Assembly (NCBI RefSeq): GCF_024139115.2
Contig: NC_085141.1
Span: 247,736,096-247,800,095 of the forward strand
Direction: 5' to 3'
Length of the DNA stretch: 64,000 nt
Source: Armigeres subalbatus
Lineage: Eukaryota; Arthropoda; Insecta; Diptera; Culicidae
Part shown: positions 34,307 to 45,261 of the stretch, one piece after another
Position numbering within the stretch: the first letter of the stretch is position 1
Layout of the letters: each line of letters begins with the position of its first letter
Position numbers and translations under genes: made by a program
Notes under the pieces: model-generated
Database searches by the model: none
Seen by the model: only the letters and a program-made list of their open reading frames with translations
What the model was told of the DNA's origin: nothing

Positions 34307-34594
34307 TCTTCTTCTTCGTTGGCATTACATCCCCCACTGGGACATTGCCGCCTCGCAGCTTAGTGTTCATTAAGCACTTCCACAGTTATTAACTGCAAGG
34401 TTTCTAAGACAAGTTACCATTTTTGCATTCGTATATCATGAGGTTAACACTATGATACTTTTATGCCCAGGGAAGTCGAGACAATTTCCTATCCGAAAAT
34501 TGTCTAGACCGGCACCGGGAATCGAACCCAGCCACCCTCAGCATGGTCTTGCTTTGTAGCCGCGCGTCTTACCGCACGGCTAAGGAGGGCCCCT
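34307..34594 (-). mobile_element. tRNA-derived SINE, Feilai-like, with 13-bp target duplication
   Basis: On the minus strand it opens GGGGCCCTCCTTAGCCGTGC, containing an A-box-like TTAGCCGTGCGGTAA and a B-box GGTTCGATTCC at about 34520. It ends in a GAAGAAGAAGA tail. Identical direct repeats TCATCGTAGATGT flank it at 34294-34306 and 34595-34607. The sequence matches my recollection of the Aedes Feilai SINE family. Full length is about 288 bp. Confidence 0.88.
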
Positions 34595-34607
34595 TCATCG
34601 TAGATGT

Positions 34608-37600
34608 AACAACCTCAAAACATTTTCGAATTTCTGCAATCAACGGTTGAACGCTTCGTGGTCATACAATTACCGTCTAGGTGATTTCGCATGGCATGAA
34701 CTGTGATTCTTGCTGGTATTCTAGAAGTTACCTCCGCTGGTCTACCAGGTGTCCTAAGTAATATTCGGTCAGTAGTCTATTGCTAAATGTTCCGCATTGT
34801 ATACGATGTTTATGTCATACGAAATTTTAAGATTCAGTTTTTCTTGCAAAAATTCTGTGCATTGTTGGCTCCAAACCAAACATTTATTTACTATTAAGAT
34901 TAAAATTGGTTATAGAACATCTCTATAAATATGGTGAGTTCGTTCTTTTTCTATTTTAATATATTTTTATATCGTAATTGACTCGGCTTAGAAATACTTT
35001 TCCAATCAACTAAGGTCTAATAACATATATTTGTTGAAATAAAACAAAAAACATCTATCATAATGTAATATCAAACAAAGGAAGTTTTGTTTTTGGTATT
35101 TTGTTTATCATATGCTCCTCCGACCAAATTTGGATGAAATGTCCTCCTTTTGGAAAATTTCATACTCATAGGTGCCACGGGAGATTTTGGAATGTGAGTG
35201 TGAACCTTGGTGTGAACGATCGTTGGAATCGTTTTGATAAAACGTGAAAAAACAGAAAAAAAAACTAAGCTAGAAATACAAAGTAGGAAAGGGGCGAGCC
35301 TCCTTAGTAGACAGAAGCGTTAGCCACTATACAACCAAGCTCGTCATTATGGTCAATCTCGGCAAACCATAAATATGTATAGTCGATCAAAGCCAAGCTA
35401 AGCATAATTCCAAATGAATTACCCGATTAGATGTTTGTTGGTTTCTACATTGATGAACGAAAAATCAACTTACTCGGCTCTTCCCATTAAAAGGTGGGTA
35501 AATATAAAACTTTTTCGCTTAAAATATGTTTAACACTTCCTCTTAAACCACGCGTTCTCCGCCTGTTGGTCCCGTTTCGGGTAACTTTCCATCTTCTTAC
35601 CGGCGAACCTAACCGTGGTTGGAAATTAAAATAGCCCAAGGCGGAAGGTGCATCAAAAGAGCTTTTTTTACGAACTCCATCGTCATCGTCGTGGTGATGA
35701 CGAAAACGGTCTCGGAAATTGCGGCCCGCCCGCCCGGAGAGGAACAGGAACAAAGAAACTGCTGTTGCAATGAACACATTGCTCGACGTTGTTGCCACTA
35801 CCATCCTCGCCCTCGTCAGACAACGATAAATTAAATTAAGAGATGCGAAAGTGTGGTGTTCAATCAGAAGGATGTATTGGGAAATCGATCTATTTGAACA
35901 GCGCACCTAATATCAGCATCCATTTCTATAACACAGGCGTGTTTCGACTGGATGAGTGAAAATCGGAGCAAGCTTATTAGTTCTTAGAAACGATGATTTA
36001 TAATAATATGTACAATCGGTTTGAATTATACCACAATATTGCCTAATTCTCCTCTGCCGAAGTTAACAGAATTCCAATATTTTCCTACGAAAAACGTCGA
36101 AGAATTGAAAAATGCGATGTAAATGCTTTCTTCGGATCCTTTTCGATATAAATCATAGCTAAATGAACTGAATTATGTTAAATGTTGATGTAGGGACACG
36201 GCATGTATTTCCGTCCGTCGTCGTAGGGGCTGAAACCAACGAAAGCAACATCCATTTGCTAGAACTCCACTATAGCAGAACGTTTCTCTTGAACTTACGA
36301 TTTGCTACGGATGAGTTTGACAAAAAAGTGTCTCTTTTATTGGTTTTCGAGACTGTGACGAAAAGACGAAAATGCCTGCGTTAACCCTATGTATATTGTA
36401 CATATTATGCATGTCAGCCTTTTATAAGTTATCAAGAGTAAAACTAATTTGTTTCGTCAGAAAAGCATGTTCGATATTTCACTTTCGATTGATGTAACGC
36501 AGAACGTCTCTAAAATTTCAGAAATCACTTCACCCACAAATCAAGATCAGGAAATCCTTAGTCTAATAACATTTTCATCGGCAATTCCTGTCACGTCTTG
36601 GTTGGTATGATATCCAGAACCACCATATCAAGCTGTTGTCGATATTTGTATGTTCGACCCATGCTGCATGCAATCGGGTGCTGTTATTTGTGTCCGTGTG
36701 GCTCCGACCTGACACGTAAGTAACATGCAGCCTGCGCTCGCTCTTCCTTTCCGTTGTTTGTCGATCCATTTGGAACCTCGCAGCGAGGTGATGGCAACAC
36801 GAACCGAAACCCCAAAACAAAGGCAATAAAGCATGGAAGGCAGCTTTGGTTCATAGTCGTCGTCTTCTCGTGTTGCTGGCCGGTCGGCAGATGAAAATAA
36901 CAGGTTTTGCACCTACATTTAGTTTCCGAAAGAGCACCTCGTCCTCGCTGGCTGATCGGAACTGAAACACGGCCGAACTGGAGTGGCAAACCAACCGAGC
37001 GCAGCTGTCGTATCAATAAATTTTAATTTATCATCCCTTCCTGTTCGAAGGGTCTAACTAACTGGGCTGCGGGAGGAGATGATTTCTTGCTGTAGGGCTT
37101 CGAAACTATCGGTTGTATCGGTTGGTGTATACAAAACATTAGACGACCCTGTGTACAATAATTCCTCGAATAGATGTCAAATAACCTTGTCAGTAATTCG
37201 ATAGAGACAAAGAATTACATAATTCAATTGAGGGGCGAGACAGCAAGGTCCACTTATCAATTCAGCAGGTGTACCTTTAAAGTACGTAGTTAGTGTTCGT
37301 CGAGTATCAACAGGTGCTTGGAGCGTGCCCAAGTGGAAAAAATATTAAACTTCAATTAACGCCAATGGGCAGCGGAATTAATAGTTGGGGCCGGTCGATT
37401 CAATGTGTCTGTTTACAGCTGATTGCTTTCAAGTTCCAAAAAGGGTTGAAATTTACAAGGCATAACCGTATAAGTGAGGTTTCTGCTGCCTGTTGATGTA
37501 GAATCACTCTACTGGAAACTAAGAATTTTTAATTATTCACTTCAAGCATTATGTAGGGCAAAATACGAAATGTTGACAACCTTAGCTTTTCGCCAAAATG

Positions 37601-37751
37601 AAAGATTAAAATAATAAATATTCACCCTAAAATACAGATATAGCTCTACTTTGTATGCTCTTCCTTGATGATTAGTGTTCACTAAATATAGCAGCTATTA
37701 CCACAAAGTCAATCATTTTAATATAAAGGTAACAGGTTCAACTTTCTTTTA
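34608..37751. other. Mostly non-repetitive, no gene recognised
   Basis: GC-richer islands at 35480-35830 and 36590-37020 carry overlapping frames on both strands (up to 139 codons) with no domain signature. They may be regulatory sequence or non-coding exons. No RNA gene identified. Confidence 0.35.
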
Positions 37752-37929
37752 TTAGCCCTTATGCGGCCAACAAAAAAAACACACGTGGATGGCCGACAGG
37801 GTACCCGTGTTCCCATAAATTGATATTATCATAACTTCAACAATTTTCAACCGATTTGGATAATTTTGACAGTTTTGGAAACAGAAACTCATATACTTTT
37901 TGCTCATTGTCAAGGTTTACAGCTTATGC

Positions 37930-39350
37930 CCATGGTTATACAAGAAATCTTAGAAGTAAGGCATAAGAGTCTACACGCGTAACCAAAGCCCATTCAACCA
38001 GTTTCAAATATGCTACACGCTCTTTGCGCTTCTTAGAATTGAAGGTGTTCACAGTATGTGCTTCGGGTAATGCAAAAATCCCTGAAATGAGGTCTTAGTC
38101 ATCCGAGAAATCTTTGGAGTAAAGCCTAAAGATCTACTCGCGTAACCAAAGGCCTATTATGCATATTCAAATACGGTACATGCTCTTTGTGGTACTTAGC
38201 ATATAATGCGTTCACAGTATAAGTTCCGAGTCATCCAAGAAATCTCTGGAGTAAGTCCTTAAGGTCTACACTAGTAACCATGGGTCTATGGACTTGTCTC
38301 AAAAGTGGTACATGCTCTTTGCGCATCTTGAAATCAAATGTCATCACTACATATGTTCTGCGTTATTGAAGAAATCTCTCGGATAAGTCTTCTGGCGCCT
38401 TCATTGCATATGTTCATGATCATCCAAGAAAACCCTGGAAAAGGCCTTCAGGTCTACACGCGTAACCAGAGATCTTTTAGATTGTTTTAAAAGTGGTGCA
38501 TGCCCTTTGTGGTACATAGAAAAGAGCGCTTTCATTGCATATGTTAATGGTCATCCAAGAAAATCCTGGAAAAGGCCTTAAGATCTACACGCGTAACCAA
38601 AGATCTTTCAGATTTTTTCAAAAGTGTTACATGCCATTTGTGGTACATAGAATAGATTGCGTCCATTGCATAGGTTCATGGTCATCCAAGAAAACCCTGG
38701 AAAAGGCCTTAAGATCTACACGCGTAACCAAAGATCTTTCAGATTTTTTCAAAAGTGTTACATGCCATTTGTGGTACATAGAATAGATTGCGTCCCTTGC
38801 ATAGGTTCATGGTCATCCAAGAAAACCCTGGAATAGGCCTTTAAATCTGCATGGGTACCCTGAGATCTTTTGGCTTGTTTCAAAAGTGGTACATGCCCTT
38901 TGTGGTACATAGAATAGAATACGTCCATTGCATATGTTTATGATGTTCCAAGAAAATGCTAGAATAGGCCTCAGGATCTTCACACGTAACCAGATACCTT
39001 TCGGATTGTTTCAAAAGTGACATATGCCCTTTGTGGTACATAGAATATACCGCTTTCATTGCATATGTTCATGGGTATCCAAGAGAACACTTGAACAATC
39101 CTCAAGAACTTCACGCGTTACCAGAGTTCTTTCGGCCTATTTGAATAGTTATACATGCCTTTTATGGTACGTAGAATAGAATGCACCCATTTCAAATGTT
39201 CATGGTCATCCAAGAAAACCCTGAAGTAAGGCATTAGGATCTACACCATAGATATATCAGCCTGTTTTAAATTTGGTACATGCCTTTGGGGCCCATGAAT
39301 TAAATTCGTTCATAGCATATGCTAATGGTCATCCTATAAATTTATGGAGT
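37930..39350 (+). repeat. 131-bp tandem array in the left arm
   Basis: The word CATCCAAG recurs at 38421, 38552, 38683, 38814, about 38945, about 39076 and about 39207, a regular spacing of 131 bp. Each unit contains CTACACGCGTAACC and TTTGTGGTACATAGAATA variants. Units nearest the terminus are more diverged and are matched by only about two inverted units in the right arm (42450-42720). Confidence 0.9.
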
Positions 39351-39803
39351 AAGACTTCTAAGTTTTCGGTTGCACACCACTCGATACGGAAGCAACGCAC
39401 AACTGTCATTTTTATTATTTCACGCATGCTGCAACGCAACGCAAATATGGTACATGATCTTTGCGATATTAGCCCGTTTTTTCCCTCACGTTCTCGGCGT
39501 GAAGTTGTATCGTTCCAATTTATTTACATTTTGCATTTCCAAAGAATTCATATTAGTGATATGAATGAAGTTTTTATACTACCTGGAACCAACAACAACA
39601 AGACAACAATAACTACTTGGAATGCTAATATATCAAGATGAGGTTTCACATCTTGTTTATTCTTCAATAACTGCCCACAGCTAATGACAGCAACTTGAAC
39701 TACTTGAAATGCAAACATATACAAATAACCTTCCGTTCGATCTGCAGATCATTCCTATATGGAGTTCACAGACTACCTAGTACCATGGCAAAAACAAAAA
39801 CTA

Positions 39804-40070
39804 CAGCAGACGTTCGATAACTGCAAGTCATTTAACTGCAATGCTTTTTAACTGCAATTCGATAGTTGCAACAGTTTTACAGTTATCGGACCGCTAAACT
39901 TCAAACCGATGTCAGACTCAATGACAGCTGCATTGCGCTGCACATTTAGATGCACTTTTATTGCATCTGACGTCGATTGACAACCGTTTGACGTCTAGAG
40001 TGCGTTGCAGTTATCGAACGGCATTCGATAACTGAAAAGTAAACATTTTGCAGTTATCGAACGGCTACTG
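39804..40070. mobile_element. 267-bp pogo-like MITE, copy B
   Basis: Starts CAGCAGACGTTCGATAACTG, ends with the complement of CAGTAGCCGTTCGATAACTG, with TA at 39802-39803 and 40071-40072. It is nearly collinear with copy A at 16617-16882, with scattered substitutions. It is inserted in the 143-bp array. Confidence 0.9.
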
Positions 40071-40339
40071 TACTAGGAATGCGTACATTCACTCAGATGA
40101 GGTTGACCCGATTTTGTCACTCCCAGATTTTGTCTCCCCTGATTTTGCCTAACCCGATTTTATCACGTTTTCGATCCAATTTCGACAAAAAAATACGGAT
40201 TCCATTTACGTATTTTGCCTTGCCTTCATAACGGAGCCGACGACAATGAAAATAACTACTTAAAATACAAACATATACCAAGATGGGGTCACAAAACTTG
40301 TTTATTCTTCGATAACTGCTTCCATTACGGAGATTGATC

Positions 40340-40735
40340 TACATAACTTCGGTGGGGTTTGATCCCACGAAACCAAATTCACAGCACCGGGCATGTAGCC
40401 GAACTCTCGCAATACATTCTCAGAACTAACTCTCTCATATATGTTTTTGTACAATGCCAACCACGTAGGATGAGTATTTAGTATTATCGCTCGATGAAGT
40501 AGGGTTGTGTGAGATTGTGAAAGTTGGTCGTCAGATCCCAACCCGACCACATAAGCGAAGAGAGATCGCCTTTCGAGTTCAGTACATTTAAAGTTAATTG
40601 CCTATGTTCCGGGTATTGAGCCACCCGGAGTGGAAATTAATTACTATGTCTGAAACTCGATTATGCATATGCACAACATGTGATAGATTAAGTTCGGAAA
40701 AGGTATTGGAGGAAAACATCTACCTTCCGTCCTCC
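40340..40735. mobile_element. Unclassified insert in the 143-bp array
   Basis: The array unit is interrupted after GGAGATTGATCTA and resumes at AGTTATTCTTCAATAATTG. The insert contains GTGGGGTTTGATCCCAC near 40350, which could form a tRNA T-arm-like stem-loop, so a SINE-like origin is possible. No tail or target duplication was confirmed. Confidence 0.4.
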
Positions 40736-43371
40736 CCAGTTATTCTTCAATAATTGCATCCGTTACGGAGGTTGATCCACCGACCTTAACTCTATGGAGT
40801 TCGTAGACTAACTGGAGCCCACGACAACAACAAGAACTACTTGGAATACAAACATATACCAAGAAAGGGTCACGCTACTTGTTTATTCTTCGATAACTGC
40901 CTCCATTACGGAGATTAATCCGAAGATCTTGACTGTATGGAGTTCGTAAACTACCTGGAACTCACGACAACTACAAAAACAACATGGAATACAAACATAT
41001 ATCAAGAAGTGGTCACAAAACTTGTTTATTCTTTAAACGCTGCCTCCGTTACCGAGGTCGATCCCCAGACCTTGACTCTATGGAGTTCGTAGACTACCTG
41101 GAGTCCTCGACAACAACAAGAACTACTTGGAATACACATACATAGCCTCAAGAAGGGTTACGCAACTTGTTTATTCTTCGATAACTGCCTCCATTACGGA
41201 GATAGATCCGAAGATCTTGACTGTATGGAGTTCGTAGACTACCTGGAACTCACGACAACAACAACAAGAACTACATGAAATACAAACATATACCAAGAAG
41301 TGGTCACACAACTTGTTTATTCTTTAATAACTGCTTCCATTACGGAGGTTGATCCACCGACCTTGACTCTATGGAGTTCGTAGACTACCTGGAGCTAACG
41401 ACAACAACAAGAACTACTTGGAATACAAACATATATCAAGAAGGGGTCACAAAACTTGTTTATTCTTCAAACGCTGCCTCCGTTAATGAGGTCGATCCCC
41501 AGACCTTTGACTCTATGGAGTTCGTAGACTACCTGGAGCCAACGACAATAACAAGAACTACTTGGAATACAAACATATATCAAGAAGGGGTCACAAAACT
41601 TGTTTATTCTTCGATAAGTGCCTCCAATACGGAGATTGATCCAAAGATCTAGACTGTATGGAGTTTGTAGACTACCTGGAACTCACGACAACAACAAGAA
41701 CTACATGAAATACAAACATATACCAAGAAGGGGTCATGCAACTTGTTTATTCTTCGATAACTGCCTAAATTACGGAGATTGATTCGAAGAACTTGACTGT
41801 GTGGAGTTCATAGACTACCTGGAACTCACGACAATAACAGGAACAACTTGGAATACAAACATATACCAAGAAGGGGTCATGCACCTTGTTTATTCTCGGA
41901 TAACTGCCTTCATCACGGAGATTGATCCAAAGACCTTGACGGGATGGAGTTCGTAGACTACCTGGAACTCACGACAACAACAAGAACTACATGAAAAACA
42001 GATATATATCAAGAAGGGGTCACATAACTTGTTTATTCTTCATTAACTGCCTCCATTACGGAGGTTGATCCACAGACCTTGAATTTATGGAGTTTGTAGA
42101 CTACCTGGAACCAATGACAACAACAAGAATTACTTGGAATACGAACAAATACCAAGAAGGGGTCACACAACTTGTTTATTCTTCAATAACTGCCTCCGTT
42201 ACTGAGGTAGATCCACAGGTCTTGACTCTATGGAGTTCGTAGACTACCTGGAGCCCACGACAACAACAAGAACTACTTAGAATACAAACATATACCAAGA
42301 AGGGGTCACGCAACTTGTTTATTATTCGTTAACTGCCTCCATTACGGAGATTGATCAGAGGACCTTGACTGTATGGAGTTCGTAGACTACCTGGAATCAA
42401 TGACAGCAACAAGAGCTACTTGGAATGCAAACATGTTTTAAGAAAAGGTCATTGGATGACCCGGAACATATACTGTGAAAGCATTATATGCTAAGCACCT
42501 TAAAGAGCATGTACCGTTTTTGAATTTGCACGATAGACTTATTCCAGGGATTTTTTGGATGACTCAGGCCTTACTCAAGGGATTTTTGGAGACCCAGAAT
42601 ATATACTGTGAACACCGACTATTCTAAGAAGCGCAATGAGCATGTAATATATTTGAAACTGGTTGATAGTCCTTCGGTTACGTGAGAGTGAACTCTTAAA
42701 GCCTTACTTCAAAGATTTCTTGGATAACCATGGACAAAAGCTGTAAACCTTGACAATGGGCAAAAAGTATATGAGCTTCTGTTTCTAAAACTGTCAAAAT
42801 TATCTAAATCGGTTGAAAATTGTTAAAGTTATGAAAATATCAATCTATGGGAACACGGGTACCCTGTCGGCCATCCACGTGGTAAAAAAAATCAGATACC
42901 CCTCCCCACGTCCCTCCTCACTGTATCAACGTGATTTTCTCACAGATGCTACATTTTATGGAGTTCTTAGATGTCACCGAGTTTCAGCTTTCAGCTATGA
43001 AGATTCATTGAAATATCACCACTTAAATTTGAAAAAGGAACACGGGTACCCCGTCGGCCGCATAAGGGTTAGCAATGCAATTTTTATTGTTAGCAATGAA
43101 ATTAGCTTTGATTTCATTTCGCGATTTTATTTTCTAAAATTCTAACATTTTCAGCAAATCTATAATAAAAATGAAATGGTCTGTGTTCGTATCCGCATAA
43201 CTCGAAAACAGATGGATAGATTTTCTTCATTCCTACAGCGGATATGTTCGTTACAGTTTCCAACGGGTTTATATGATATTTCCTCCATGTAAAAATCACG
43301 AGTAAGGATGAGTAAATGGTGAAAACTGAAATTAAGATTTGTGTAGGAATTTCGCTTGAGCAGTTCAGAAC

Positions 43372-43576
43372 GGTGGTTTCTAAGCAAAGTTACCATTGTT
43401 GCATTCGTATATCATGAGGCTAACATGATTCTTCGATGATTATTTTATGCCCAGGGAAGTCGTGACATTTTTCAAACCGGAAATTGCCTAGACCGGCACC
43501 GGGATCGAACCCAGCCACCCTCAGTATGGTCTTGCTTTGTAGCCGCGCATCTTACCGCACGGCTAAGAAGGGCCCC
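43372..43576 (-). mobile_element. tRNA-derived SINE, Feilai-like, 3'-shortened
   Basis: On the minus strand it opens GGGGCCCTTCTTAGCCGTGC and has a B-box-like GGTTCGATCCC near 43510. It is homologous to 34307-34594 but stops at TTGCTTAGAAACC and lacks the rest of the 3' part and the GAA tail. No target duplication was seen. Confidence 0.85.
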
Positions 43577-44926
43577 GTGTATACAAATTGGAAACCTTTT
43601 GGAACAAATGTTTTCAGACAGATCAACCTTTTGAAACTGTTCTTGAGATGAAAATTGTTGATCATAATTCTAATGATTAAAATTTCATTTCGGTTTCTCC
43701 TCTGAATTGTGTTATAAGTAAAACATGCTATTCATTCTGCATAATAGGCGAAAATTCGCGTTGTGAACCTATGAGTCAAAGTGATTTTTCAGTTTATTGC
43801 GTTTATCAGTTGAAGATGTTCAAGAATCTAGCGTAATGTAAATAAAATATGCTTGATCTTTTGCTTGACACACTTTTCTAAACAAGCTGTGATAAATATC
43901 TCTCTATAAATAGATTATTATCGCTGAATTACTGATTAATTTGCGTGATGCTCCAACGTTACATCCAGGGCTAACATTTCCTCCTGTTAACCTAATTTGG
44001 GCAATTGTTAACCTAATTCGCATGGGCAGTTCACAACGCGCATTTCGCCTACTATGCAGGACAACGTCTACCGGGTCGACTAGTAGTATATATAAAATAC
44101 TTTCCAATTATAAACTGCAAGCATCATTATTATAATGGAAAGATTTTGACTTCAACTTATTTTAAAACCAACAGTGAACAAATGTTGAATATCATTATGC
44201 CTGCCTTTTCGGTGATATTCTATAGAATTTTAACAAAAGGACCTCATTGCATTGCATTCTGAATATTTAGTATAATATTAGTATATAATTTAATATTAGG
44301 AACGAACACAAGATGCTTAGATTTTTTCTTCAATGCCATTGAGAATAACAATTTAAGGCATTTTAACTGTATGACCAGTCCACTTCTCTGTAAAACTGTT
44401 CAGATTCAATCTAAAGAAAGTCAGTTTTGATTATTTCAGATTTTTTATTCTATTCTAGGCATAGCATAGCGGCTGCTCTTTGCGTAACATATTCAAGAAA
44501 CGTACCGTGCGATGCGTTCAAAAGGCAATTCGATGGATGAGAAAAAAAATTCCAATCCATTTTTCACAATTCCGATTCTTTTTGATTTTTTCGGAACCTG
44601 TATTACTGTAACTCACGGATTTATTTTTCGATATTCACATTGAATTTATTCGAAAACTTAAAGAAAAATATTTCTGATTTGAAAGCAAAAAAGCACAAAC
44701 GTGTGCAACGTTTTATTTGCAAATCCATCTCTGTTGTAGTATTGTTTATTAATTTTATAATATTAAATAATAATATTTATCTAGAAATTCTTCCGAAAAG
44801 ATTATTCGTGCAATTGTTTTCGCAAAATGTCCAAAAAGGAGGACATTTTAGTGCAAAAGGAGAACATCTGATTGTTAATGAAAAAGGAGGACATGTCCTC
44901 CTTTAGAATACCATATGGTCACCCTA
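43577..44926. other. AT-rich non-coding
   Basis: Only a short GGAGGACATGTCCTCC palindrome cluster near 44838-44902 stands out. The overlapping short frames have no domain signature. Confidence 0.35.
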
Positions 44927-45036
44927 GCCAGAGTAGACGCGTCTACGCGACGTCGCACAACAACGGAATAACAATCAATAATAAGGAGCTGTCAAATCGT
45001 ATGACGCTTCGCATCGCACTTCGCATCTACTCTGGC
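44927..45036. mobile_element. 110-bp MITE-like inverted repeat
   Basis: GCCAGAGTAGACGCG at the left and the complement of GCCAGAGTAGATGCG at the right, with further GCGACG/GCGATGC pairing inward. Target duplication unclear. It lies just 3' of the jockey-like element. Confidence 0.5.
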
Positions 45037-45261
45037 CACACCCTTAGTGTATACGAAAAAGGCAAAAACGGCATCACCTCTAGCGTCTGTTTTTGGATTT
45101 GCAAAGTTGAGAGGTCATTGTTGCAATTATCCTTAGTAATCTTTCAAACATGTCCTCAAGTCATCCGTAAAGTGTGCAAAAGTGTAAGAAGTATACTAAC
45201 GAATGGTTTCGTAAATTTCATTGGAATACAGTACGGCTTAGAACATTCTTTAACACCCATT

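Larger units (their letters stand above)
39640..42430 (+). repeat. 143-bp tandem array in the centre
   Basis: CTTGTTTATTCTT recurs at 40878, 41021, 41166, 41312, 41455, 41599, 41742, 41885, 42028, 42171 and 42314, a spacing of 143-146 bp. Each unit contains TATGGAGTTCGTAGACTACC and ACAACAACAAGAACTAC. The left portion is broken by a MITE (39804-40070) and by an unclassified insert (about 40340-40735). The 93-codon frame here is read-through. Confidence 0.92.
37756..43068. mobile_element. 5.3-kb TIR element with CCCTTATGCGGCC ends and internal satellites
   Basis: The left end is CCCTTATGCGGCC and the right end GGCCGCATAAGGG; both are flanked by TTAG (37752-37755 and 43069-43072). Inverted homology extends far inward. 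For example, GGATGGCCGACAGGGTACCC at 37788 pairs with sequence near 42875, and the pairing continues through about 38240 on the left and 42450 on the right. The right arm holds about 190 bp absent from the left. Between the arms are a 131-bp array (left) and a 143-bp array (centre). No transposase was found. CCC termini with a TTA-containing 4-bp flank recall piggyBac-type elements (inference). Confidence 0.75.

Noticed and set aside
34307..34594. tRNA gene
   Set aside because: A and B boxes are present, but a 13-bp target duplication, a non-tRNA body and a GAA-repeat tail show a SINE.
35487..35906. 139-codon minus-strand frame as a host gene
   Set aside because: No domain signature, overlapping frame on the other strand, and no splice or start context to support it.
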